NCBI GenBank assembly: GCA_963714325.1
Contig: CAVQOB010000019.1
Span: 22,021 to 86,020 of the forward strand
Direction: 5' to 3'
DNA: 64,000 nucleotides
From: CAVQOB01 sp963714325
GTDB lineage: Bacteria > Pseudomonadota > Alphaproteobacteria > Rhizobiales > Hyphomicrobiaceae
The notes beneath the pieces are model-generated. The model made no database searches, was not told the origin of the DNA, and saw only the letters and a program-made list of their open reading frames with translations. The position numbers were made by a program, and so were the translations under genes. Positions 49,962-58,512 of this stretch are shown piece after piece. Every line of letters starts with the position of its first letter. Positions within the stretch are counted from its first letter, which is position 1.

Positions 49962-50684
49962 ATGACGCAGGCGCCGAATTTTGCCGTCAAGGGCCAGTGC
50001 GTTTTGATCACCGGCGGGACTGGTGGCATCGGCATGGCGTTCGCAGAAGCCTTTGCCGCCTGTGGCGCGGTCGTAACCGTGACGGACATCAAGCCACCGA
50101 CGGAAATTCTGTCTCCTGGCATCGCGTTCGTCCCTTTGGACGTCAAGTCTGACGAGCAAGTCGGTGCGGTTGCTGCCGAGATCAAACAGCTCGACGTTCT
50201 CATTCATTGCGCCGGCCGGCTGCAGCGGTTCGAAGAGTACAAGATCGATACATTCAAAGACGTGATCGACATCCACTTGTTCGGCGCCATGCGCTTGGCG
50301 ACGGCGCTGCGCCCGCAACTCGCCGCGAGCAACGGATCGATTATCTTCATAGGCTCGATGTATTCGTACTTCGGGGCAGCCATGATCCCAGCCTATACGG
50401 CGGCGAAGACGGCGATCGTTGGCCTGACAAAATCGTTGGCCGTCGGGTTCGCCGAGGATGGTATTCGCGTGAATGCCATCGCACCCGGTTGGATCAAGAC
50501 CGAGATCAGCCGCCGTGGTCGCGAAGAACCAGCGTTCAACGCCAAAGTTATGGATCGTCTGCCGAGCAAGCGCTGGTCCGAGCCGCAGGAATTGGCCGGA
50601 ACGGCGATCTTTCTCGCGTCGCCTGCCGCGCATTTGATCAACGGCGTTACAATTCCGGTCGACGGGGGTTATGTCGCGAGTTGA
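49962..50684 (+). CDS. Short-chain dehydrogenase/reductase
   Basis: 240 residues from ATG 49962 (MTQAPNFAVKGQCVLI), preceded by GGGGTGGGG. Classical SDR: VLITGGTGGIGMA cofactor loop, IHCAGR, active-site Ser in FIGSMYSYFG, and YTAAK with the catalytic Tyr and Lys, ending INGVTIPVDGGY. Probably oxidises a sugar or hydroxy-acid. It is divergent from the dehydrogenase pseudogene and followed after 53 bases by a truncated binding-protein gene with a strong ribosome binding site, suggesting they once formed a catabolic operon. Confidence 0.92.
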   Translation: MTQAPNFAVKGQCVLITGGTGGIGMAFAEAFAACGAVVTVTDIKPPTEILSPGIAFVPLDVKSDEQVGAVAAEIKQLDVLIHCAGRLQRFEEYKIDTFKDVIDIHLFGAMRLATALRPQLAASNGSIIFIGSMYSYFGAAMIPAYTAAKTAIVGLTKSLAVGFAEDGIRVNAIAPGWIKTEISRRGREEPAFNAKVMDRLPSKRWSEPQELAGTAIFLASPAAHLINGVTIPVDGGYVAS

Positions 50685-50737
50685 CGGCGGTTGAAGGACT
50701 ATAGAAACTACAAAAAAGCATTCAGGAGGAAACTGAC

Positions 50738-50850
50738 ATGTCGGACCAAATTCGATTTCTTTTGAAGGGACTTGCCGTGACTGTCTCGGCGACAGTCTGC
50801 ATGCTCTCTGGTGCCGCAGCACAGAGTGTTGATTGGCAGAAATACGCTTT
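50738..50850 (+). pseudogene. Truncated solute-binding protein gene, 5' end only
   Basis: Starts with a good ribosome binding site (CAGGAGGAA, 7 bases before ATG 50738) and a signal peptide (RFLLKGLAVTVSATVCMLSG, cleavage near AAA-QS) followed by VDWQKY, a beginning I associate with extracellular ABC-type binding proteins. Homology stops at about 50850, and the frame runs on through the CRISPR repeats to 50977. The rest of the gene was evidently lost when the CRISPR/IS630 segment came in. Confidence 0.65.
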
Positions 50851-50873
50851 TTTCATTTGCAACCTTCCCTTAA

Positions 50874-51019
50874 GTTTCAATCCGCACCCGCGTGTGAGCG
50901 GGCGACCAAACGTCTTGCGGTGGTTGGTCCGATCGAACACGTTTCAATTCGCACCCGCGTGTGAGCGGGCGACTTGATCACGTTAGCAATCGAGTCATTC
51001 AAAGCGCAGTTTCAATCTG
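50874..51019 (-). CRISPR. Relic CRISPR mini-array, type I-C-like repeats
   Basis: Two 33-base repeats (50874-50906 and 50941-50973, one mismatch at position 9) begin GTTTCAATCCGCACCCGCG and end GAGCGGGCGAC, with an internal CCCGC/GCGGG hairpin. Spacers are 34 bases (50907-50940) and 35 bases (50974-51008). A third repeat starts at 51009 (GTTTCAATCTG) and breaks off inside sequence of the transposase gene. Read on the minus strand the repeats end in GGATTGAAAC, as type I-C repeats do, so the leader would have been on the right, where the IS630 fragment now lies. No cas genes are in the window. Confidence 0.8.
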
Positions 51020-51320
51020 TCTTCGCGAGCACCTTCTGCTTCACCTTTTGCGACAATGGATTTTTGCGGCTGGGCCGCGTCTTGTCGCGCAGCAGACCCT
51101 CCACGCCGTCTTCGATGTAGCGCTTTTGCCAACGCCAAACGCAGGGCTTCGACTTGCCCGTGCGCGTCATGATGGCGTTCGTGTCGAGCCCATCGGCGGT
51201 TGCGATCACGATCTCGGCGCGCCACACGGCCTTGCTCGAACTGTTGCGATCGGCGATGATCGCCTCAAGGTGCGCCCGGTTCGCCGGGCTGACGTGCCTG
51301 CAGATGTCGGTGCGCCTCAT
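51012..51320 (-). pseudogene. IS630-family transposase, N-terminal fragment
   Basis: About 102 residues from ATG 51320 (MRRTDICRHVSPANR), containing the paired helix-turn-helix DNA-binding region: AVWRAEIVIATADGLDTNAI, then KPCVWRWQKRYIEDGVEGL and LLRDKTRPSR. The DDE catalytic domain is missing; the frame stops at 51012 right where the third CRISPR repeat breaks. Hence inactive. A CTAG at 51377, shared with the MITE ends, may mark the element edge. Confidence 0.8.
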
Positions 51321-51402
51321 CACCGCACTCTGACTGATGTGCAGCAATAGGCGAACCAACTGTTAGGCGTGGAACACTAGTGACGCGGAATGGGTCAAGC
51401 GC

Positions 51403-52431
51403 TCACCCGACCCTCGCAAACCGCCCGTCGATCGGATAGCTCGGATCGTTGTAGCCGGGCGTTGAGCTGTGGCCGGTGACGACGAAGGTGTCCGCGAGCT
51501 TCTCGTCCTCCGCCGTCCATTGGTAGTTCTGCGCGCCGATATAGCCCTGCCATTGCTCGAAGGTGCGCGGCCCGGCTATCACCGAGGACACAGCCTGATT
51601 GTTCAGCACCCACGCACACGCCCACTGCACCAGCGAGACGTTCTTCTTCGCGGTGTGTTCCTTGAGCTGGCGCGCAATGTCCAAGCTCTCGGGCCGCCAC
51701 TCCGTCTGCATCATCCGCGTATCCTGGCGGGCGGCGCGGCTGCCCTCCTCCGGCGTCACGTTCAATTGATACTTGCCGGAGAGAACGCCGCGGGCGATCG
51801 GGCTGTAGGTCACTGAGCCGAGCCCGAAATGCTTGGCCGCCGGCAGCACTTCCGTCTCTGGCTGGCGATTGAGCAGATTGTAATAGGGCTGCAGCGCGGT
51901 TGGTCGCGGCACATTCATTTTGTCACAGAGATGCGCGATGTGCGCGATCTGCCAGGCCCGCACGTTCGAAAGCCCCCATTCGCGGATCTTGCCGGCACGG
52001 ATCAATTCGCCAAAGGCGGCGATCGTCGATTCCCAGGCCGTATGCGGGTCGGTGCGATGCACGTAGAAGAGATCGATCCTATCCGTCTGCAGCCGCCGCA
52101 GACTATCGTCGCAGGCTTGGATGACGTGCCGACGCGATAAGCCGCGATCGAGGATGCCGGGGCCGACGGCATTCGAACACTTGGTCGCCACCACCCAATG
52201 GGAGCGCTGCGCTTTGATGGCGCGACCGACCACCTCTTCCGACCGCGACTCTGCATAACTGTTAGCGGTATCGATGAAATTGAGCCCATGTGCTTGCGCA
52301 TCATCAATGATCCGCTTGGCATCGACCTCCGTCGTCTCCTGCCCGAACATCATCGTGCCTAAGCAAATCTCGGAGACGCGCATGCCGCTCAGCCCGAGCG
52401 TGCGATACTTCATGTCGGTGGTTTTGGCCAT
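51403..52431 (-). CDS. Aldo/keto reductase
   Basis: 342 residues from ATG 52431 (MAKTTDMKYRTLGLSG), with CGGAG 6 bases upstream. (beta/alpha)8 barrel with the catalytic tetrad: Asp and Tyr in FIDTANSYAESRSEE, Lys in VVATKCSN and His in DLFYVHRTDP; cofactor-binding SSVIAGPRTFEQ near the end. Reduces carbonyls with NADPH; YghZ/Tas-like subgroup by appearance. Substrate unknown. Downstream of tusA on the same strand, 50 bases apart. Confidence 0.93.
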   Translation of the reverse strand: MAKTTDMKYRTLGLSGMRVSEICLGTMMFGQETTEVDAKRIIDDAQAHGLNFIDTANSYAESRSEEVVGRAIKAQRSHWVVATKCSNAVGPGILDRGLSRRHVIQACDDSLRRLQTDRIDLFYVHRTDPHTAWESTIAAFGELIRAGKIREWGLSNVRAWQIAHIAHLCDKMNVPRPTALQPYYNLLNRQPETEVLPAAKHFGLGSVTYSPIARGVLSGKYQLNVTPEEGSRAARQDTRMMQTEWRPESLDIARQLKEHTAKKNVSLVQWACAWVLNNQAVSSVIAGPRTFEQWQGYIGAQNYQWTAEDEKLADTFVVTGHSSTPGYNDPSYPIDGRFARVG

Positions 52432-52481
52432 GCGAACTCCGGTCAGAAAGACACTAGAAAAAATCAAGCTGCGTCCAAGTG

Positions 52482-52712
52482 TCAAGGCGAGGTGTGCTGA
52501 ATCAAGAACCGATAGACGCCGGCGCTCTCGCTGTGTTCAACCAGCGTGTTCTTGGTCGATTTGCAGAACGCTTGGAAATCGGCAACCGCGCCCGGATCCG
52601 TCGCCAGAACTTCGAGCGTGCCGCCCTTCGGCACGTCGCCGATCGCTTTTTTCGCCTTCAGGATCGGCAGTGGGCAGTTCAGACCCTTGGTGTCCAGTGT
52701 CTTGTCGGCCAT
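52482..52712 (-). CDS. tusA: TusA-family sulfur carrier protein
   Basis: 76 residues from ATG 52712 (MADKTLDTKGLNCPLP); the upstream open frame lacks family character. The sulfur-accepting Cys is in the GLNCPLPILKAKKAI motif. TusA-like proteins relay persulfide sulfur for tRNA thiolation, molybdenum cofactor or sulfur oxidation. Single gene on the minus strand; its promoter shares the gap with the plus-strand deacetylase-family gene. Confidence 0.9.
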   Translation of the reverse strand: MADKTLDTKGLNCPLPILKAKKAIGDVPKGGTLEVLATDPGAVADFQAFCKSTKNTLVEHSESAGVYRFLIQHTSP

Positions 52713-52852
52713 CAGCGCAGTTCCCCCAATATCATGACGCGTTCGGCGTCTTAGCTTGCTATTTATCGGCGTCGATACATAGGAATTCCGGCCGGTCCAG
52801 GTCAAGCGCTCAGATGGGCCGGCAAACGCTCGGGGCGCGCGTGGCGGCGAAA

Positions 52853-53974
52853 ATGGGGAAAGTCCTGGTGCTCCAACGTCCTGTCTTCCTCTCGCACCCC
52901 GCGTTCCTGGGCTCGGGCTTCGGACACAACCATCCCCTTGCGATCCCCCGCCAGGCGACCGTCATCGCGCTCGCCAAAGCGCTGAATTGGCTCGACGACG
53001 CTGCCATTCAACTCTGCCCGCTTCCCGACCGCTCCACCCTGACAAGACTGCATACCAGTGACTATCTCGAAGTGCTCGAGACGGCCGCAGTGGCGATGAC
53101 GATTTCGCCGGGTGATCGCCAGCGCTATAATCTCGGCACCATGGAATGCCCGTTGTTCGACGGCCTCTGGGACCGCGCCCGCGCGACTGTTGGCGGCTCG
53201 ATCGAAGCGGCAAAGCTGGTACGCGATGGCGGTGTCGCGTTTCATCCGGCTGGGGGCACGCATCACGGCCAGCCGAACCGCGCGTCGGGCTTCTGTTACT
53301 TCAATGATCCGGCCTTCGCCTTGCTGACGTTTCTCGACCGGGGGCTGGAGCGTGTCGTTTCCATCGACCTCGACGCACATCACGGCGACGGCGTCGAAAA
53401 CATGTTCGCCGCCGATCGCCGCGTCACCACGATCTCCATTCATGAGGCTGGCCGCTGGCCGGGGACTGGAGCGACGGGCGATCGCCGCCACGGCCGCGCC
53501 TGCAACATGGCGGTCCCACCACACATCAACGATACCGAATGGAGATACCTGATTGCCGAAGTGGTCATCCCCATTATCGAGCGGCTACGCCCCGACGCCG
53601 CCGTTGTCACCTGCGGCGTTGATGCGCTCGCCGGCGATCCGCTCTCGACCATGGCGATTTCGAATGTCGCGCTCTGGGATGCGGTGATCGCTATCACGGA
53701 ACGGGTGCCGCGCGCCGTCGTCTGCGGCGGTGGTGGGTACAATCCCTGGACGCTCGCCCGCGCTTGGGCCGGGCTTTGGGGGCGCCTCAATGGATTTGCG
53801 ATCCCTGCGGTTCTTCCAGCCGACTCGCAGGCCATCCTCGGCGATCTCGGCTGTGATCTCATTGATAGGGAAGAGCGTGATCCCCAATGGCTGACAACAC
53901 TTGCCGACGTGCCCAATGAGGGTGCGATGCGTCTAAACATCATGGGTATGGCGCGTGAATCGGCCTCACGTTGA
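52853..53974 (+). CDS. Histone deacetylase-family (acetoin utilisation/AcuC-like) amidohydrolase
   Basis: 373 residues from ATG 52853 (MGKVLVLQRPVFL); an ATG at 52814 would add 13 residues. Arginase/deacetylase fold with zinc-site motifs: AGGTHHGQ (about residue 138), ASGFCYFND, DLDAHHGDGVENMF (about 171), SIHEAGRWPGTG, VVTCGVDALAGDPLSTM and CGGGGYNPW. Bacterial members deacetylate proteins or small amides such as acetylpolyamines. Located between tusA and an RND exporter; no clear operon. Confidence 0.93.
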   Translation: MGKVLVLQRPVFLSHPAFLGSGFGHNHPLAIPRQATVIALAKALNWLDDAAIQLCPLPDRSTLTRLHTSDYLEVLETAAVAMTISPGDRQRYNLGTMECPLFDGLWDRARATVGGSIEAAKLVRDGGVAFHPAGGTHHGQPNRASGFCYFNDPAFALLTFLDRGLERVVSIDLDAHHGDGVENMFAADRRVTTISIHEAGRWPGTGATGDRRHGRACNMAVPPHINDTEWRYLIAEVVIPIIERLRPDAAVVTCGVDALAGDPLSTMAISNVALWDAVIAITERVPRAVVCGGGGYNPWTLARAWAGLWGRLNGFAIPAVLPADSQAILGDLGCDLIDREERDPQWLTTLADVPNEGAMRLNIMGMARESASR

Positions 53975-54094
53975 AACACTTGCATCTCACCGGTGCAAAC
54001 GGCATCGTTCGGCCGACGGCGAATCTCCGGTCGATGAACTGATCGCGCAGATCGGAACGCACACGAACGTCACTACAGTGGAGCCGCCGACCGC

Positions 54095-56458
54095 ATGACC
54101 GCCTCGCCGGATGCCCCAAGACCCGATAGCAATCGTCAGGCCGCAAGATCGGAACCGCGGCCTTTCACGTGGACACTCGGCCTCGATAAGCTGGGCCTTT
54201 TGGCTCTCAAGATCCCCGTGCTCTCGGCGCTGCTGATCCTGGCGCTGTCGGCGCTCGCCGTCTTCGGCGTCATGCGCTTGAAAGTCGATGACAGTCTATC
54301 CGAACTCTTTCGCACCAATACCGAGGAATTCCGCCGCTTCGAGGAGATCGACCGCCGCTTCCCGGCCAGCGAATACGACATCCTCGTCGTCGTCGAAGGC
54401 AAGGACCTGCTGGCGAAACCGCAGATCGAGGCCTATCGCCGCGCCATCGTCGATCTGCAACTCGCTGACGGTGTTGGCGGGCTGGTCTCCATGTTGTCGG
54501 CGCGCGGTAAGCCGGATGCAACCGGCTATGCCCCACCCGTCGTCCCTGATGATCTGCCCGATGGCCCTGCCTATGAGGCGTTGATCACGACGTTGCGCGC
54601 CAATGAAATCGTCAACGGCAAGTTCCTCTCCAACGACGGCACCCTGGCGCTGGCCGTGATCTCGCTTGAGCGTGCCGAGGTCGAGAAGCAAAGCGCCAAA
54701 GTCATCATTGGCGGCATCAAGACGCTGGTCGAAAAGGAGCTGAAGCCGGTTGGATTGACCGTGCAATTGACCGGCGCTCCGGTCATGCAACTTGAAATCC
54801 GCAATGCTGTTGAGCGCGATCGTCTCGTCTACAACGGCCTTGGCTTTCTCTTCGGCGCTGCGACGGCCTACCTCTTCTTTCGTCGCATTTCGCTGACGCT
54901 GATCACTGTGCTTGGTCCAAGTATCGCGATCCTGTGGACGCTCGGGATTGTTGGCGGTCTCGACTTCCGGTTGAACCTTTTCATCAATGTGCTGACGCCG
55001 CTCATTCTGGTTTCCGGATTTTCCGACTCGATGCATCTGGTGTTTGCGATCCGCCGCGACATCATGGCCGGCGTCGATCGCATCACTGCGGCCCGCAACG
55101 CCGTGCGCGACATTGCGCCCGCCTGCCTCCTTACCGCGATGAACCAAGCGATTTCGATCGTTTCCTTCTCGTTCGCCGAAAGCGCGTTGATCCGCACTTT
55201 TGGTTTTGCGGCCTTGATCGCCGTCGCCGTCTCCTATTGCGCCGTCGCCATTGTCGTGCCGACGTTGGCCGCTCTGCTCATCCGCAAGGAAACCGGCCCG
55301 GTCGAAAGCATCGACGAACCCTCTGGCGGCATTGGCGCCCTGACACGCATCGCGCAAGGGCTTTCGGGGGCCGCTGCACGCTTTCCTTGGCCATTTGCGC
55401 TCCTTGGTCTGGCTGCGGTCATTGCCACCGGGCATGCCTACACCAATCTTGAACCGCACTACCGTCTCGCCGATCAAGTGCCCGACCGCGAGCAGGCGCT
55501 CGCCGCCACTGGCCGTCTCGATCAGAAATTGACCGGCGCCAATCCGGTTCACGTCATGATCCAGTGGACAGGCGGGCAATCGCTCTATGATGCAGCAACA
55601 ATTCAGGTCATTGCGGCAGCGCATACCGTGCTCGAAACGGAAGCCGGCCTGGGCAACGTCTGGTCGCTCGAGAGCCTGCGTCGCTGGCTGAAAGACGCTG
55701 GCGACGAACGTATCGAGACCGTCCAGAAATACGTCGGCGTCTTGCCCGAACATCTGACACGGCGTTTCATTGCTAAGGAAGAGAATGCAGTTCTCGTGAC
55801 CGGACGACTCCCAGATGTCGACGCATCGAAAATCCTGCCTGTCGTCGACAAGCTCGATAAGGCGCTGGAGCCGGTCCGCAAGGCGCACCCCGGTTATCAG
55901 ATTTCGGTGACGGGCTTGCCTGCGATCGCAGCCCGCAATTCCGCGAAGCTGATCGGCGAACTCAACTGGGGGCTGGTCGGCGATATCTTTATCGTCTTCC
56001 TGTTCCTCGCGTTTGCGCTGCGCTCAGTTATGGTCGGTGTGACCAGCATCCTGCCGTCACTCTTTCCGATTTTTGCGGTCGGTGCTTTCTTGTCCTGGAC
56101 CGGCGAAGGTTTGCAATTCGCCTCCATCATCGCCATCACGGTCGCTTTTTCGCTGGCGATCAACTCGACGATCCATTTTCTCAATCGCTTCCGCCTGGAG
56201 GAAACGCGATTGGGACCAGGTCGCGGCAACGCCGATACCGCGCTGATTGCCACCATCCACCACGTCGGCCCGGCGGTGATCCTGACAACAATCGTGCTGG
56301 CGCTCGGGCTCGGCGTCACGATGCTTTCGGATTTGCCGTCATTGCGGTTGTTTGGCCGGCTTGCCGCTGCCTGCCTGTTCGCGTCGTTGATCGCGCAATT
56401 GCTGATCCTGCCAGCAACTGTGGCGCTATATCGGCGCATCTGGCCGTTGAAGCGCTGA
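54095..56458 (+). CDS. RND/MMPL-family exporter
   Basis: 787-residue inner-membrane transporter. Twelve helices in two repeats: one helix near residues 40-62, a large periplasmic loop (about 63-250), five helices (about 250-420), then the same again after a second loop (about 455-630). MMPL hallmarks include SGFSDSMHLVFAIRR and AINSTIHFLNRFR at equivalent positions. Such proteins export lipids or hydrophobic molecules, for example hopanoids (HpnN) or mycolates; the substrate here is not indicated by neighbours. It works without a visible membrane-fusion partner in the window. Confidence 0.92.
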   Translation: MTASPDAPRPDSNRQAARSEPRPFTWTLGLDKLGLLALKIPVLSALLILALSALAVFGVMRLKVDDSLSELFRTNTEEFRRFEEIDRRFPASEYDILVVVEGKDLLAKPQIEAYRRAIVDLQLADGVGGLVSMLSARGKPDATGYAPPVVPDDLPDGPAYEALITTLRANEIVNGKFLSNDGTLALAVISLERAEVEKQSAKVIIGGIKTLVEKELKPVGLTVQLTGAPVMQLEIRNAVERDRLVYNGLGFLFGAATAYLFFRRISLTLITVLGPSIAILWTLGIVGGLDFRLNLFINVLTPLILVSGFSDSMHLVFAIRRDIMAGVDRITAARNAVRDIAPACLLTAMNQAISIVSFSFAESALIRTFGFAALIAVAVSYCAVAIVVPTLAALLIRKETGPVESIDEPSGGIGALTRIAQGLSGAAARFPWPFALLGLAAVIATGHAYTNLEPHYRLADQVPDREQALAATGRLDQKLTGANPVHVMIQWTGGQSLYDAATIQVIAAAHTVLETEAGLGNVWSLESLRRWLKDAGDERIETVQKYVGVLPEHLTRRFIAKEENAVLVTGRLPDVDASKILPVVDKLDKALEPVRKAHPGYQISVTGLPAIAARNSAKLIGELNWGLVGDIFIVFLFLAFALRSVMVGVTSILPSLFPIFAVGAFLSWTGEGLQFASIIAITVAFSLAINSTIHFLNRFRLEETRLGPGRGNADTALIATIHHVGPAVILTTIVLALGLGVTMLSDLPSLRLFGRLAAACLFASLIAQLLILPATVALYRRIWPLKR

Positions 56459-56465
56459 ACGGGGC

Positions 56466-56627
56466 TCAACCGCTCGATCGTCGTCGCACGCCCTTGGCGT
56501 CAAGTTCGGTGAGGCGGCGTTGATTGCGGCGGCCATCAGCAATCAGCCAAGCCATCAGTGCTGCGAGAACAATGCCGACGATGCCATAGGACGACCAGAT
56601 GTATGCGGCGTGCGGTCCAAGATCCAT
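56466..56627 (-). CDS. ccmD: Heme exporter protein D
   Basis: 53 residues from ATG 56627 (MDLGPHAAYIWSSYG). One helix (GIVGIVLAALMAWLI) and a basic C-terminal tail (DGRRNQRRLTEL), exactly the CcmD pattern. It joins CcmC and CcmE in releasing heme-loaded CcmE for cytochrome c maturation. Its start is 5 bases after the ccmC stop. Too short to be called by length alone, but neighbour and sequence agree. Confidence 0.9.
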   Translation of the reverse strand: MDLGPHAAYIWSSYGIVGIVLAALMAWLIADGRRNQRRLTELDAKGVRRRSSG

Positions 56628-56632
56628 GCTCG

Positions 56633-57394
56633 CTACTCCGCCGGTTCTACGGTCAACGAGCCGGCGCGCTGCACCTCGGCGCGTTCGAGCGATTTGATCC
56701 GTCGTCGCAAGATTTCGTTCTGCATCGCCTTCATGTGCATGGCCGCGAATAGCAGCGTGAAACCTGCCGCCGAAATCAGCAATGGCCACAGGATGCTGGC
56801 GTGGATCGCCGGCCCGCCAAGTTTCATCACGCTCGCCGGCTGATGCAACGTATTCCACCATTCCACCGAGAACTTGATGACAGGCAAAATGGCGACGCCG
56901 ACCAAGCCGAGAATTGCCGTCAGCTTGGCGGCTGTCGCTTCCTCATCAATCGAGGAGCGCAACGCCATCAGTCCGAGATAGAGAAAGAACAGGATCAGCA
57001 TCGACGTCAGCCGCGCGTCCCAAACCCAGTAGGCGCCCCACATCGGCTTGCCCCAGAGTGCGCCCGTGACGAGCGCCAGGAATGTGAAGGCGGCTCCGAT
57101 GGGTGCGGCGGCCTTGGCCGACACATCGGCGAGCGGGTGCCGGAATACCAATAGACCGAAACTCGATATCGCGATCAGCAGATATCCGAACATGGCGAGC
57201 CATGCGCTCGGCACGTGAATGAACATGATCTTGACGGTTTGGCCTTGTTGGTAGTCGGGCGGCGCCGTGAAGAACGCCATGTAAAGTGCGAGGGCGAGCA
57301 ATACGCCGGCGGCGCCCGCCACCCATGGCAGGAGCCGCGTCGAAAACGCCATGAAGACGGTGGGATTAGCCAGTTTCTGCGACCAGGATTGCAT
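56633..57394 (-). CDS. ccmC: Heme exporter protein C
   Basis: 253 residues from ATG 57394 (MQSWSQKLANPTVF). Six helices with the Trp-rich heme-handling motif WGKPMWGAYWVWDARLTS between conserved His in IMFIHVPSAWLAM and WNTLHQPAS. Transfers heme to CcmE during cytochrome c biogenesis. Followed by ccmD, but ccmA and ccmB are not upstream and ccmG not downstream, unlike the usual ccmABCDG order. Confidence 0.95.
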   Translation of the reverse strand: MQSWSQKLANPTVFMAFSTRLLPWVAGAAGVLLALALYMAFFTAPPDYQQGQTVKIMFIHVPSAWLAMFGYLLIAISSFGLLVFRHPLADVSAKAAAPIGAAFTFLALVTGALWGKPMWGAYWVWDARLTSMLILFFLYLGLMALRSSIDEEATAAKLTAILGLVGVAILPVIKFSVEWWNTLHQPASVMKLGGPAIHASILWPLLISAAGFTLLFAAMHMKAMQNEILRRRIKSLERAEVQRAGSLTVEPAE

Positions 57395-57568
57395 GGGCCG
57401 TTTGTACGCGTGACAGGCTGCGAATTTCAATCATTAATGTAGCGGCTAACGGTTATTGGCACAGTTGTTGCTCTGTCCCGCCTGACGCTAGTCCTTTGAC
57501 TGGTGTGTGGGACCAGACTTTCGATTGGGGTTTCGTTTCAGTTTTGCATTCAACGGAGCCGATCCAAC

Positions 57569-57832
57569 ATGTTCAACGCGCCTCTCCTCTCTGTTTCGCT
57601 TCTGACCGCCACCGGTCTTTCAGCCGCTGGGTTGACCGATTATCCAGGCTTCATCAACCCGAAGGCGACCGTTGAAGCGGTGGTCGATCGCGGGCCGATT
57701 CAGGAGTTGATCATCAAGTGCCCGCAGGGCACGGCCATCATCGCCTACTCGAAAGTCGAAAAATTGTTCTGCGGCCCGACCGGCGGTTGCAGTCAACAGT
57801 TGCCGGCTGTCGTGCAGCGCGCCTGCCGCTGA
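57569..57832 (+). CDS. Small secreted protein
   Basis: 87 residues from ATG 57569 (MFNAPLLSVSLLTATG); the frame is open to 57503 but without signal-peptide character. Hydrophobic leader then a 60-residue mature part with three cysteines (LIIKCPQGTAII, KLFCGPTGGCSQQ, QRACR), likely disulfide-bonded in the periplasm. I do not recognise the family. Divergent from ccmC. Confidence 0.65.
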   Translation: MFNAPLLSVSLLTATGLSAAGLTDYPGFINPKATVEAVVDRGPIQELIIKCPQGTAIIAYSKVEKLFCGPTGGCSQQLPAVVQRACR

Positions 57833-58233
57833 TTGCTCGGCCGTTCGCCGGCTGTTCAAAGCTCCAACGCCGTTTCGCGGTGGCAATGCAACGCGCGACG
57901 GCGTTGGCTGTTCGCCGGCTCGCGGTGTCGGTAGCAAAACCTCGATCAGCATTGATATCACGTCCAGCAGCATTGCGTGATTGTGCGCTTCGGATGCCCA
58001 CGCACTTCTTGCGCGTGCGCCTTGCCCGCAAACCGCTGCACACTTTGCGGGGCGCACGCGCGCATCCGCGCATTTTTGCTCGCGCTTCGGATGCCCACCC
58101 GCATCCGCGCGAAAACCTGAAAGTTGCCACGATTCAATGGCTTTCTGCCGTGCGCAGTTGGGTTTCTGATGTGTCGGGGCGTCCTCTCGGCTGCACCGAT
58201 GAACGGCCCAGAATCCGCCAACAGGAGTTCCCC
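57833..58233. other. Repeat-containing gene-free stretch
   Basis: About 400 bases without a convincing gene. It holds a 17-base direct repeat GCGCTTCGGATGCCCAC at 57985-58001 and 58082-58098, and GC-rich inverted pieces between them (GCGCGTGCGCC, GGGGCGCACGCGCG). An open frame crosses it but lacks a start before 58234 with a ribosome binding site. Confidence 0.5.
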
Positions 58234-58512
58234 ATGACCGAGATCGCCCGCATCACACCGAGCGTCGCCAAATATAATCCCGAAAGCGCCTTCGAAACAC
58301 CGAGCGAGATCGTCACGCACGTCATGATGACACGTGGTGAGAAGATCGCGACACTCGGACGCTGGCGGGCGAGCATACTGCAGCGCATGGATGCCGCCAG
58401 CGAAGGGATGCACACGCGCGGCCTGTCAGTTGAGCTATCCGATCGCCTCGGCAGCATCGACGACGCGCTGCGCCAGCTCAGTGGCCGCGGCAATCACCCA
58501 TCTCTGTCATGA
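58234..58512 (+). CDS. Hypothetical protein, 92 residues
   Basis: Start at 58234 is set by CAGGAG 7 bases upstream, although the frame is open for another 170 codons. Helical, charged protein (TPSEIVTHVMMTRGEKI, GRWRASILQRMDAA). No recognised domain, signal peptide or membrane segment. Its last 19 bases overlap the 3' end of uvrC on the other strand. Confidence 0.65.
   Translation: MTEIARITPSVAKYNPESAFETPSEIVTHVMMTRGEKIATLGRWRASILQRMDAASEGMHTRGLSVELSDRLGSIDDALRQLSGRGNHPSLS

Noticed and set aside
52274..52852. Long N-terminal extension of the deacetylase-family protein
   Set aside because: It is antisense to tusA and the aldo/keto reductase and has no family similarity; ATG 52853 gives the normal length.
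54296..55888. 530-codon minus-strand frame opposite the RND exporter
   Set aside because: Antisense shadow of a high-GC membrane protein gene, no domain or ribosome binding site; the plus-strand MMPL signatures are unmistakable.
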